The translations under genes and the position numbers were made by a program. The notes beneath the pieces were generated by a model. The model was given only the letters and a program-made list of their open reading frames with translations, ran no database searches and had not been told where the DNA came from. A stretch of DNA of 26,208 nt from the NCBI GenBank assembly GCA_050010115.1, contig JBEKLQ010000055.1, positions 1 to 26,208 on the forward strand, given 5' to 3'. Below are positions 17,227-24,424 of the stretch, in pieces (position 1 is the stretch's first letter; each line of letters begins with the position of its first letter). This stretch comes from JAKACA01 sp050010115. Its GTDB lineage: Bacteria > Actinomycetota > Acidimicrobiia > Acidimicrobiales > Bog-793.

Positions 17227-18437
17227 CCGCTGACGCCTCCGATGATTCCCCGCTCCCGGAGCGCCGCGAGCTCGACCCCCGAAAGGCCGAGCAGCTCCGA
17301 GAGCACCTCGTCGGTGTGTGAGCCGAGCAGTGGCGCGGACAGGTGCTCGTCCCAGCCGGTGAAGTCAAGCACCGACCGCGGCGTCGGGTAGACACCGATG
17401 CCGGGCTGGTCGACGTCGGCCATCACGCCGCTCTCGGCAAGGAGCGAGTGGGGGTCGTTCACAAGCTCCTCAACGCTGCGGTACTGGCCCCACAGCACGT
17501 GGCTCGGGCCGAGGCCAGCAGCCACCTGGTCGTAAGTGCGCTCCTCGAACCACGGTCGTAGCAGGGCCGCCAGCAGCTCGCGGTAGCGGTACCGTTCCTC
17601 CTCCTCTGCGAGGTTCACCTTGAGCGAGTGCTGGAGTGCCTCGATCGCCTCATTCATGCCGGTGAGCTCGACGAGGTGGTCCCAGTGTCGCTCGGTCAAC
17701 GCGACGATCATCACGCGTCTGTCGTCGGCCGTCTTGAAGTCGCAACCGAAACTCCCATAGAGGTAGTTGCCCTCACGCAGGCGTGCCCGGCCGTTCACCA
17801 CGACATCCGCGACGAAACCGAGGTGCGACATCGTTGCGACCGCGACATCTGCCAATGACACGACGACGGACTGGCCCCGCCCGGTCCGACTCCGGACTCG
17901 CTCGGCGGTGAGAATCGCTATCGCCGCGTGAAGCCCCGTGAGCAGATCCCAAGAGGGAAGGACATGGTTGACCGGGCGGTCGTAGTCCGCCGGACCGGTG
18001 ACGAGCGGGAGTCCGACCTCGCAGTTGACGGTGTAGTCAACGGCAGCGCGCCCGTCGCTCCGCCCGGTGATCCGGACATGGATGACATCGGGACGGCGCC
18101 CGGCGAGGCTCTCGTAGCCGAGCCACGACCGGTTGGGCGAGTTCGTCAGCACGATCCCGGCATCCGGCCCCGGCGCGCAGATCAGCGCCTGAACCAGCTC
18201 ACGTCCCTCGGGGGTCGACGCGTCGATCTCGATCGATCGCTTCCCCTGGTTGAGGCCGGCCCAGTAGAGGCTCTTTCCGTGGTGGTTGGTCGGGAGTCGC
18301 CGAGTGTCGGTCGCCCCGCCGATGGGATCGATGCGGATGACATCCGCGCCGAGCTGTGCGAGGTTCATGCCTGCGGAAGGTCCCGCGACGTAGGTGCAGA
18401 CGTCGATGATGCGAAGTCCCTCGAGTGGGGCGCTCAT
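17223..18437 (-). CDS. mct: 2-methylfumaryl-CoA isomerase (mesaconyl-CoA C1-C4 CoA transferase)
   Basis: A 404-residue class III (CaiB/BaiF) CoA transferase. Against the Chloroflexus Mct sequence as I remember it, the match is close along the whole length: AGMNLAQLGADVIRIDPIGG, GKSLYWAGLNQGKRSIEID, LICAPG, VDYTVN, GLPLVTGP, VNHVLPSWDLLTG, GNYLYGSFG and QPGIGVYPTP. The catalytic Asp of the family corresponds to Asp164 in SWDLLTG. Mct moves CoA within mesaconyl-CoA from C1 to C4. The start ATG at 18437 is where homology begins; GTG three codons earlier is possible, and a longer frame to 18560 lacks homology. It lies 170 nt after the lyase gene, a gap with a GATATATC element that could hold an internal promoter, and overlaps meh by 4 nt. 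An itaconate or succinate CoA-transferase is the alternative. Confidence 0.82.
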   Translation of the reverse strand: MSAPLEGLRIIDVCTYVAGPSAGMNLAQLGADVIRIDPIGGATDTRRLPTNHHGKSLYWAGLNQGKRSIEIDASTPEGRELVQALICAPGPDAGIVLTNSPNRSWLGYESLAGRRPDVIHVRITGRSDGRAAVDYTVNCEVGLPLVTGPADYDRPVNHVLPSWDLLTGLHAAIAILTAERVRSRTGRGQSVVVSLADVAVATMSHLGFVADVVVNGRARLREGNYLYGSFGCDFKTADDRRVMIVALTERHWDHLVELTGMNEAIEALQHSLKVNLAEEEERYRYRELLAALLRPWFEERTYDQVAAGLGPSHVLWGQYRSVEELVNDPHSLLAESGVMADVDQPGIGVYPTPRSVLDFTGWDEHLSAPLLGSHTDEVLSELLGLSGVELAALRERGIIGGVSG

Positions 18438-18607
18438 CGGGGACACCCCGTGAGCTGCCGCCGACCCGGCTTTGCTCGTGTGGACGCCTGGACCATTTGG
18501 GGGACGATATATCCTGTCGCCTTCGCACTTCCCACCTTCTTCGCTCCTTGTCTTCTCCATGCGAGCATCCAGCCGCCCAGATCGAGCGGTCGGCGCACGG
18601 GCGACTC

Positions 18608-19429
18608 CTAAGTGGACCCGAGCAGCTGCCGCGCCCTCGTGACGACCGGCTGGTCGACCATCTCGCCGTCTAACAGGAACACACCCCCGCCGCGGCGCTC
18701 AAATTCGGCGACGACCGCTCTCGCCCTGGCGATCTCATGGTCCGCGGCCCGGAATGCGTCGTTGACGGCGTCAACCTGGGCGGGATGGATGCAGAGCTTC
18801 CCGCCGAACCCGATGCTGCGGGCATGCCGGGCCTCCTCGGTGAGGAGCCTGAGATCTCCCACCGCCGTCGTCGGGCCGTCTACCGGCGCCGCGATCGAGG
18901 AGGCGGCTGACGCGACCACGAGGCGGGAACGAGGATAAAGAAGTGCGACCTCGCTCGCTGAGATCCCGAGATCCGCCGTGTAGTCGACGACGCCGAACAT
19001 CATTCGAGCGAAACCGCTCCGGGCAATCTCGTTGGCATGCTCGATGCCGATCGCAGACTCCACGAGCGCGATGCGGGCAACGGCAGACTCAAGCCGATCA
19101 CGAAGTAGCACGCCGTCGTCGCCGGACTCCGTCTTCGGAAGGACAACACCTGACACCCAGCCCAGCGCCGCGATGACCCCCAGATCCGCCTCGAAGAACG
19201 GTGTGGCTCGGGCATTCACTCGGATGTGGACGGGCCGCGACGGACTGAACGTGGCAAGGTCGTCGCGCGCCCGATCCTTCTCGTCCGCCGCTACCGCGTC
19301 TTCCAGGTCGACGATCACCTCATGGGCGTTCGTTGCCAAGGCCTTTTCGACGCGGTCCAGGCGGGTGGCGGGGACGAAGAGGTACGAGGCCGGGTACCGG
19401 AATCCGAGAAGGTTGCTGTCCTGGGCCAA
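18608..19429 (-). CDS. CitE-like CoA-ester lyase (probable citramalyl-CoA lyase)
   Basis: A 273-residue HpcH/HpaI-CitE family lyase. Conserved blocks are SYLFVPATRLDRVEKAL (15-31), VIVDLEDAVAADEK (38-51), the CoA/substrate Arg in IRVNA (70), VLPKTES (97-102), the Mg ligand Glu124 in ALVESAIGIEHANEIA, Asp149 in GVVDYTADLG, and LCIHPAQVDAVN near the C-terminus. The short length matches the Ccl/CitE-like group better than the longer Chloroflexus Mcl. Together with mct and meh, the expected step is cleavage of citramalyl-CoA to acetyl-CoA and pyruvate. The start is TTG at 19429 with AGGAGG 6 nt before it. It is the first gene of the operon. The stereochemistry and a possible malyl-CoA activity cannot be read from sequence. 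Confidence 0.85.
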   Translation of the reverse strand: MAQDSNLLGFRYPASYLFVPATRLDRVEKALATNAHEVIVDLEDAVAADEKDRARDDLATFSPSRPVHIRVNARATPFFEADLGVIAALGWVSGVVLPKTESGDDGVLLRDRLESAVARIALVESAIGIEHANEIARSGFARMMFGVVDYTADLGISASEVALLYPRSRLVVASAASSIAAPVDGPTTAVGDLRLLTEEARHARSIGFGGKLCIHPAQVDAVNDAFRAADHEIARARAVVAEFERRGGGVFLLDGEMVDQPVVTRARQLLGST

Positions 19430-19829
19430 TCCCTGCCTCCTCGCACCGGTCTTCGGAGTTGCGTCTCGCCTGCTACCGGGTCGCAGGCGCTCGCGAGAGC
19501 GTATATGGACCGGTTGAGCCGAGTGCCATGACTTGATTGCCGGGACGCGTCATCGATGTCCTCGCGACCTGTCCGACGGACCCGAGACGTGACCGGCCAG
19601 CAGGATCCCGAGCACGTCGCGGGAATCCATCTCAACATGCCGCTCGTTCACCGCCGACAGACTCGAGAACCCGTCACCCAGCCGATCGGCCACACTCGCG
19701 ACGCGTCACGATCCCAGCGGTCAGGGATACCCCCGACTCGCTGGCAGAATCGGTGCAAGACCTCAACAGCGATGAATCGAGCGGTCCCCGCCCGTCTCGA
19801 TGACCAAGCCGACGAGACTGGAGACAGGA
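19430..19829. other. Divergent intergenic region without a credible gene
   Basis: This 400-bp gap lies between the lyase gene (minus) and the RibD-like gene (plus). The lyase ribosome site AGGAGG is at its left end, and the minus strand has a CATATA element near 19504 that could be a -10 box. Several short frames cross it, but none has a ribosome site, leaderless box or family motif. Confidence 0.5.
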
Positions 19830-20354
19830 ATGGGCAAGGTAGTGGTCGGGCTCTCGATGTCCCTGGACGGGTTCATCGCCGGCCCCAACGACGGTCCCAG
19901 CAACCCTCTCGGCGACGGCGGAGGCAGGCTCTTTGACTGGTGGTCCGCCGGCACCGAGCGCGTCGGCCCCGACGACCGCTTCAAGCCACCTGCGCGCAGC
20001 CGCCCCGTCGTCGAGGAAATGTTCGGGTGCGGGGCGATCATCACCGGAAGGCGCACGTTCGACATCGCCAATGGCTGGGGCGGCCGCCATCCAGTAGGCG
20101 CACCCTTCTTCCTGCTCACCCACGACCCGCCCGACCAGTACGTGGGCGCCGGCACCAGTGGAACCGTCGTCACCGACGGCATCGAGAGTGCCCTTGACCA
20201 GGCCCGCGCTGTGGCCCGTGGGCGGGACATTGCCGTCAGCGCCGCCGACGTCGCCCAGCAGTACCTCAAAGCCGGCCTTCTCGACGAGATCCACGTGAAC
20301 CTCGTCGCCGTCCTCCTCGGCGACGCGTTCCGTCGAGCTCACCCAGGCCGTTGA
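19830..20354 (+). CDS. RibD C-terminal / dihydrofolate reductase-like protein, C-terminus damaged
   Basis: A 174-residue protein of the RibD-C/DHFR-like fold. It has KVVVGLSMSLDGFIAGPND (3-21), GAIITGRRTFDIANGW, PFFLLTH, DIAVSAADVAQQYLKAGLLDEIHVNLVAVLLGD, all standard for this NADPH-binding family. The usual ending after LLG(D/E)G is a Phe-Asp turn and two more strands (an RVVxSPGVTHLRYxV type end). Here it is replaced by AFRRAHPGR and a stop. A different frame just downstream reads LKVMRVSWHTITLYGV, which resembles the lost strands, so a frameshift is likely. The start ATG 19830 has a GGAGACAGGA site; ATG 19800 is possible. Whether the shortened product is functional is unclear. Substrate unknown. 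Confidence 0.78.
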   Translation: MGKVVVGLSMSLDGFIAGPNDGPSNPLGDGGGRLFDWWSAGTERVGPDDRFKPPARSRPVVEEMFGCGAIITGRRTFDIANGWGGRHPVGAPFFLLTHDPPDQYVGAGTSGTVVTDGIESALDQARAVARGRDIAVSAADVAQQYLKAGLLDEIHVNLVAVLLGDAFRRAHPGR

Positions 20355-20480
20355 AGGTCATGCGGGTCAGCTGGCACACGATCACGCTCTACGGGGTGCC
20401 GACGGGGATCGGTGCGCGGCCGAACGACCGGGGCAGCTCTGCTGGTGATCAATCGGGGGACGGCTTGGGCGATCTCTGGC

Positions 20481-20519
20481 GACAGGGCGGGAGCGGCAAG
20501 CACCGGCTCCCGCCCTGTC
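20481..20519. terminator. Perfect 14-bp hairpin, likely terminator of the RibD-like gene
   Basis: GACAGGGCGGGAGC (20481-20494) pairs exactly with GCTCCCGCCCTGTC (20506-20519) around an 11-nt loop. It lies 127 nt after the RibD-like stop. No T-run follows on either strand, which is common for actinobacterial terminators. Confidence 0.6.
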
Positions 20520-20608
20520 TCAGAACCCACCACCCGGGGGACGCGCACCCACACAGGGCTCGCCGAGGTCGCCCCGGCCGAGGGGGTGCGCCGCGCAGCG
20601 TGCGCCAT

Positions 20609-20743
20609 GTGATCAACGAGCCCTATGCCGTCTCACGGTGCCGGGTGCTACAGCGCCGCAAGGATACGGGCCCGGACGGAAAGACCTCATGTTTTGAACA
20701 CCTCTATCTCGATGTAGCGAACCGATTGCTAGTCGTGCAGTAA
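20609..20743 (+). CDS. Possible 44-residue protein ending at a hairpin
   Basis: The frame from GTG 20609 to TAA 20741-20743 encodes INEPYAVSRCRVLQ, KDTGPDGKTSCFEH and LYLDVANRLLVVQ. The composition is protein-like, with lower GC than the flanks. A perfect 14-bp hairpin begins one base after the stop, as expected for a gene with its own terminator. Against it, there is no ribosome site or leaderless box before the GTG, and I recognise no family. It may be the tail of a lost gene rather than a complete one. Confidence 0.3.
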   Translation: MINEPYAVSRCRVLQRRKDTGPDGKTSCFEHLYLDVANRLLVVQ

Positions 20744-20744
20744 G

Positions 20745-20786
20745 CCGAGTCCCGGTTCGGGATCAGGGTCCTGAACCGGGACTCGG
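20745..20786. terminator. Perfect 14-bp hairpin after the 44-codon ORF
   Basis: CCGAGTCCCGGTTC (20745-20758) pairs exactly with GAACCGGGACTCGG (20773-20786) around a 14-nt loop. It begins one base after TAA at 20743. No T-run follows. It could also act as an insulator before the convergent regulator gene. Confidence 0.55.
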
Positions 20787-21002
20787 AATTCCAAGGCAGT
20801 CCCGGAGGTGCGCGTCAGATCGACGCGGCACCTACCGGTTGCCCCCCCTGCTCTCCTCGTCATGAACGCCATGCGAGGCGGCTCCCTCCTTACGATAAGG
20901 AGATCTGAGCCGATGCGACATCCCTGAAACCATGTACCCGTGCCGACCGACCCGTGTTGGCGTAGCCACCGGCGTCCCGATGTGTCATCGTGCCGCCAAC
21001 CC

Positions 21003-23522
21003 TCAAGGGCGCGGGCGCCTATCCCGCTTAGCGGCCAGCCCGTGCGCAACGGCGTAACGAGTCGCTTCCACGCGGCTGCGGAGGTCGAGCTTGCGATAGA
21101 TGTTGGCGAGGTGGCGCTCTACGGTCGACACGCTCAGGTAAAGGCTCGACGCGATCTCCTTGTTGCTCGATCCGGCGGCGACGAGCCCGAGCACCTCCGC
21201 CTGACGAACCGTCAGCCCGTCGGGGAGGGCGACCACCGTCTCCTCTCCCAGGTCCGCCAGCGCTCCCCGCGCCGCTGCCAACCCCTGCGCGTTGCCCGTC
21301 TCGGCCGCCAGCGATTCCGCCTTGCGAAGACGTTCAGCCGCCTCCTCGTCTCGGCCCAGCTGGTGCAGCGCCCGGCTGAGCCCGATCAGAGCGTTCACGA
21401 CATCGTGCGTGTGGCCACCCTCGTGGCAGACGACGACCGCTGCCCTGTAGTGCTCCGCGGCTCCGCTCCAGTCCTGTCTCGCCGCCGCGACATCGCCCTG
21501 GTTGCAGCGGATCGTCCCGATCAGCTGGCGGTTGTCGAGCTCACGAGCGAGCCTGGCCGCCTCGCCGAGCGCCCGTTCAGCCGGCGAGAGCTGGCCCGCG
21601 CGGATCAGCACGTCGGAGAGGTTCGCGAGCCCGATCGCGACCGACCGTGGGTCGCCGATCTGCCGCTTGATCACGAGTGCTTGTTCGAACAGATCGCGAG
21701 CTGCAGCCAAGTCGTCGTCATCGAGTGCCAACAGGGCAAGGTTGTTGAGCGCCACGGCGACGCCGCGGCGATCTCGGGTCGCGTCGCGCAGTGCCATCGC
21801 GGCCTGAAAGTTGCGACGGGCTGCAACGCCGTCACCGAGATAGCGCTGGGCAGAGCCGAGCACCGTCCCGGCGAAAGCCGCCAGCTCCCGGCGGCCGAGC
21901 CCCTCGAAGATTCCGAGGGCGACGGTGGCCTGGCTGACGGCATCCGCGTAGTCGCCATTCTCGGCTGCCAGTACCGCGGCGGCGCTGAGTGCGTAGGCGA
22001 CCTCCTCGTCGCGTCGACGACCTGCAGCTCTGAGGAAGGTGCTCAGCCAGCCGCGACCGACGGTCAGGCGTCCACACATCAGCCACCAACGCCACAGCCG
22101 GGCGCTCATCTCGAGGCCGAGGTCGGTCGCGCCCTCCTCCTGCGACCACCAGAGCGCGAGCTCGATGTCCGGATTCGCAACGTCCATCCGATCCGCCCAC
22201 CACGTGCTCTTGGCGCCGGTGAGGCCCTCCTCGCTTCCGCGTGCCAGCTCGGCGAAGTGCTCGGCGTGCCGACGCCGGAGCTCCGGCCCCTCACCAGTCG
22301 CCAGAAGTCGGCCAGCCAGATGCGCGCGCACCGTCTCGAGCATCCTGAATCGTGTCTCATTGCCTTCGTGCCTGACGATCAACCACGACGAGTCGACCAG
22401 CTCTCGCAAGAGCCGCGCGACCTCGTCAGCCTCGATGTCAGCAACCACTTGCGCATCGTCGATGGTGAACGGACCGGCGAACGTGCTCAACGCAAGCAGC
22501 AGTCGTTGTCCCGCCGTCCCGAGCAGAGCAAAGCTCTGTGCTGCAACGGACTCCAACGTTCGGCTCGACTGAAGGCCGGATTCGCCCGGTCCGGAGGCGA
22601 GAAGTGACTCGCGTCGCTCGGCGATCTCGCTGATCGACAGGGTCCCGACCCACCCGGCCATCAGCTCGATCGCGAGCGGGAGGCCGTCGAGTCGCCGGCA
22701 CAGGTCGGCCACGAGTTGCTGATCGTCCCGCCCGGTCGCGAACCCGGGCAGCCGCTCGCGGGCACGGGTCATGAACAGCTGCACGGAATCCGCGCTGTTG
22801 AGTTGGGCGACCGATGCCCCGATGGGGGCGACAGCCAGCGGGGGCACCACACAGGCCGCTTCTCCGACCACGCCCAGCACGCGCCGGCTGGTCACGAGGA
22901 TTCGCAATTCGGGCACCGCGGTCAAAAGGCGGCGGACCAGCTCCGCCACCTCGTCGCGGAGCTGCTCGGCCCCGTCGAGCAGCAGGAGCAGATGGGCCGA
23001 CCCGACCAGCGCCGCCTCAATCGCCTCGATCGTGGGGAGAGCGGGCTGGTCGTGGACCCCGAGCGCGGCCGCAACCGCGGCGCTCAAGAAGGTCGGGTCG
23101 TGTATCGGCTCGAGCGCGACAAATCGCACCGGCAGAGCGGAATCGCTGCGTCGGATCGCCTCGAGCGCAAGCCGGGTCTTGCCGACGCCCCCTGGTCCCG
23201 ACAGGCAGACGAGGCGATTGTCCGCCAAGCGCTCGCGCAGCTCTGCCAGCTCGGCGGTGCGGCCCACGAAGCTCGAGTGCGGCCACGGCGGCGCGCCGAC
23301 CCTTTGCCCGGCAGTCGACGACCGCTCCTCGAGGGCCTCGAAGCGGCGACCTGCGGAAGCGGAGATGCGCGTGCGGCCGGACTCCCAGCGATTCACCGTG
23401 GCGAATGAGACATCGAGCTGCCGGGCCAGCTGCTCCTGGCTGAGGCCCATGGCCGAACGCAGCGCTCGCAGCCGCGCGGGCAGGCCCTCATCGCTTGGAG
23501 CGGCCGCCCGGCGGGTGCTCAC
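21003..23522 (-). CDS. XRE - NB-ARC ATPase - TPR - LuxR regulator
   Basis: An 839-residue cytoplasmic signalling regulator. The N-terminus is an XRE/Cro-type helix-turn-helix (about 14-65: MGLSQEQLARQLDVSFATVNRWESG). An AAA/NB-ARC-type ATPase follows SSFVGRTAELAEL, with Walker A GPGGVGKT (109-116) and a Walker B-like HLLLLLDGAEQL. The sensor segment RILVTSRR and RRLDGLPLAIEL are the usual NB-ARC markers. The middle has several TPR-like helical repeats (about 530-770). The C-terminus is a LuxR/GerE domain (LTVRQAEVLGLVAAG, NKEIASSLYLSVSTVERHLANIYRKL). The start is GTG 23522, 7 nt after TACTAT on the minus strand, so probably leaderless; the longer frame upstream runs through the operator. Two DNA-binding domains at opposite ends is unusual. 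The inducer and targets are unknown. Confidence 0.93.
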   Translation of the reverse strand: MSTRRAAAPSDEGLPARLRALRSAMGLSQEQLARQLDVSFATVNRWESGRTRISASAGRRFEALEERSSTAGQRVGAPPWPHSSFVGRTAELAELRERLADNRLVCLSGPGGVGKTRLALEAIRRSDSALPVRFVALEPIHDPTFLSAAVAAALGVHDQPALPTIEAIEAALVGSAHLLLLLDGAEQLRDEVAELVRRLLTAVPELRILVTSRRVLGVVGEAACVVPPLAVAPIGASVAQLNSADSVQLFMTRARERLPGFATGRDDQQLVADLCRRLDGLPLAIELMAGWVGTLSISEIAERRESLLASGPGESGLQSSRTLESVAAQSFALLGTAGQRLLLALSTFAGPFTIDDAQVVADIEADEVARLLRELVDSSWLIVRHEGNETRFRMLETVRAHLAGRLLATGEGPELRRRHAEHFAELARGSEEGLTGAKSTWWADRMDVANPDIELALWWSQEEGATDLGLEMSARLWRWWLMCGRLTVGRGWLSTFLRAAGRRRDEEVAYALSAAAVLAAENGDYADAVSQATVALGIFEGLGRRELAAFAGTVLGSAQRYLGDGVAARRNFQAAMALRDATRDRRGVAVALNNLALLALDDDDLAAARDLFEQALVIKRQIGDPRSVAIGLANLSDVLIRAGQLSPAERALGEAARLARELDNRQLIGTIRCNQGDVAAARQDWSGAAEHYRAAVVVCHEGGHTHDVVNALIGLSRALHQLGRDEEAAERLRKAESLAAETGNAQGLAAARGALADLGEETVVALPDGLTVRQAEVLGLVAAGSSNKEIASSLYLSVSTVERHLANIYRKLDLRSRVEATRYAVAHGLAAKRDRRPRP

Positions 23523-23529
23523 CGTGCCA

Positions 23530-23535
23530 ATAGTA
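23530..23535 (-). promoter_or_regulatory. -10 box of the XRE-LuxR regulator (TACTAT)
   Basis: On the minus strand TACTAT is followed by 7 nt and GTG at 23522. It is the best match to the -10 consensus in this window and sets the likely start of the regulator. Confidence 0.65.
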
Positions 23536-23560
23536 CCGAGTAACTCTCGATCGGCACTGA

Positions 23561-23578
23561 GCGGTGTTATAACACCGC
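23561..23578. promoter_or_regulatory. 18-bp perfect palindrome, likely operator
   Basis: GCGGTGTTATAACACCGC is identical to its reverse complement. It lies about 39-56 bp upstream of the regulator's presumed transcription start, just beyond the -35 zone, and 163 bp before the start of the divergent glycosylase fragment. An XRE or LuxR protein commonly binds such sites, so autoregulation is the simplest reading. Confidence 0.6.
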
Positions 23579-23727
23579 GGGCGCAGGACAACTTTGGCCG
23601 CCCAGCACTTCTGTGACAGGTTCAAGACCGCCGCCGGCCAAGCAAGCCTCCACCACCCTGCCGCCCCAGGGACTCGCCGGAATGCGCCTGTCAGGGGCAC
23701 GTAAATGTTGCCTGACGCGGCGATGAC

Positions 23728-23733
23728 TAGCCT
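23728..23733 (+). promoter_or_regulatory. -10 box of glycosylase fragment 2 (TAGCCT)
   Basis: TAGCCT is followed by 7 nt and ATG at 23741. The same arrangement with TAGCCC stands before fragment 1. Confidence 0.5.
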
Positions 23734-23740
23734 TGGCAGC

Positions 23741-23857
23741 ATGCCGACCAAGCGACCCCAGCTCTACCTCTCAGGGGACCCCGAGGCGGACCGCCTCCTC
23801 TCGAAGGACCCGCTCGCCCTCCTGATTGGCCTGGTTCTCGACCAGCAGGTTGCGTAA
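23741..23857 (+). pseudogene. HhH-GPD DNA glycosylase, N-terminal fragment 2
   Basis: A 38-codon ORF from ATG 23741 to TAA 23855-23857. It encodes LYLSGDPEADRLLSKDPLAL and LIGLVLDQQVA, an excellent match to the N-terminus of HhH-GPD base-excision proteins. As in fragment 1 the frame stops two codons after Asp-Gln-Gln, before the hairpin and catalytic residues. Its promoter box is intact (TAGCCT) and the coding part shows no internal damage. Downstream sequence is unrelated and includes mobile-element debris, so truncation by insertion or deletion is the simplest explanation. Confidence 0.65.
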
Positions 23858-24160
23858 GGAATAATTCTTGAAAGGGGCAGACCCTCCTGCCCTCGTCTGC
23901 TACGGGCCGTGTTTGAGAAGTCGTGACAGCGAGGCGGGCGCACCGCGCGAGCGCCGCGAAATTGCTCGGCGACACCATCTGGGGTCGAACCCGTTCTCCA
24001 GTTTGAGAGGGTCCGGGTGGCTGATCACGCTGGAGAGCGCTGAACTGGGCTGTCGGTACGGTTGGCAGGCCGATTACAGCGCCTGCGGATGTCTGCAGTG
24101 TCGACAGTCGGTTGGCGGAATGTTGGCGAACCTCGAAGATTCGGAATTCCACAGCGAAGG

Positions 24161-24319
24161 GCTTGCGGTGGGGCGACACGGCCGCGCTGCGAACACTGCG
24201 AGTGGGCCGACCTGCACCCGATCGTGCCCGAGGACACGAGCCGCCGCACGGCAGGCTGGTCCATGAGCGAGCGTCGGATGTGGCGCTGCCACGCTTCCAA
24301 GCAACAGTTCTCGGTGCTC
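24161..24319 (+). pseudogene. IS1595-like transposase N-terminal remnant
   Basis: One frame reads GLRWGDTAA and then, after a shift, another reads RCEHCEWADL, PIVPEDTSRR and MWRCHASKQQFSVL. Together these resemble the zinc-ribbon start of IS1595-family transposases, which run LRWxD, CPHCG, then WRCxxCxKQFSV. The second zinc pair is damaged (Cys-His-Ala-Ser). No DDE-type catalytic domain, inverted repeat end or target duplication is visible. The call depends on a short motif and a frameshift. Confidence 0.4.
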
Positions 24320-24424
24320 CGTGACCGCGAGCGACGAGTCGCCAGGGTGCAGCCTAAGCGCGCGGTCCCTGGTTCGATCCCTAACCAGCACACTGGCAAG
24401 ACTCGCGCTGGGTGGGCAAGGCGG

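Larger units (their letters stand above)
20355..21002. other. 648-bp region with two strong hairpins and doubtful small ORFs
   Basis: No established gene lies here. It begins with the out-of-frame remnant of the RibD-like C-terminus, then has two perfect 14-bp inverted repeats (20481-20519 and 20745-20786), one small plus-strand ORF between them, and a weak minus-strand ORF (20872-20729) that overlaps the second hairpin. Base composition dips around 20660-20740. Confidence 0.55.
23693..23860 (+). repeat. Direct repeat unit, copy 2 (promoter plus truncated HhH-GPD ORF)
   Basis: This unit begins AGGGGCACGTAAATGTTG, continues CTGACGCGGC, GATG, ACTAGCCT, and ends at TAAGGA after a 38-codon ORF. 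It is the partner of 16087-16259 on the same strand, about 7.6 kb away. The upstream block is as well conserved as the coding part. Confidence 0.75.

Noticed and set aside
19556..19936. Plus-strand frame overlapping the start of the RibD-like gene
   Set aside because: Arg/Pro-rich, no start signal, and it overlaps a recognised gene in another frame.
20729..20872. 47-codon minus-strand frame with AAGGAGG 12 nt upstream
   Set aside because: The spacing is long, the frame contains the 14-bp hairpin, and no homology is seen. I left it as unlikely.
20940..22607. 555-codon open frame on the plus strand opposite the XRE-LuxR regulator
   Set aside because: Antisense to the LuxR and TPR coding region; composition is a mirror of that gene and shows no domain.
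23693..23733. PafBC/RecA-NDp damage-response promoter before the glycosylase fragments
   Set aside because: TTGCCTGAC weakly recalls the TTGTCRGTG box, but the spacing to the -10 box is 11 rather than 8 and several positions differ.
24345..24395. tRNA-like string GGTTCGATCC with short GTGCT/AGCAC ends
   Set aside because: The T-stem does not pair (only two of five positions) and no anticodon arm can be drawn. At most it is a decayed tRNA or attachment-site remnant.
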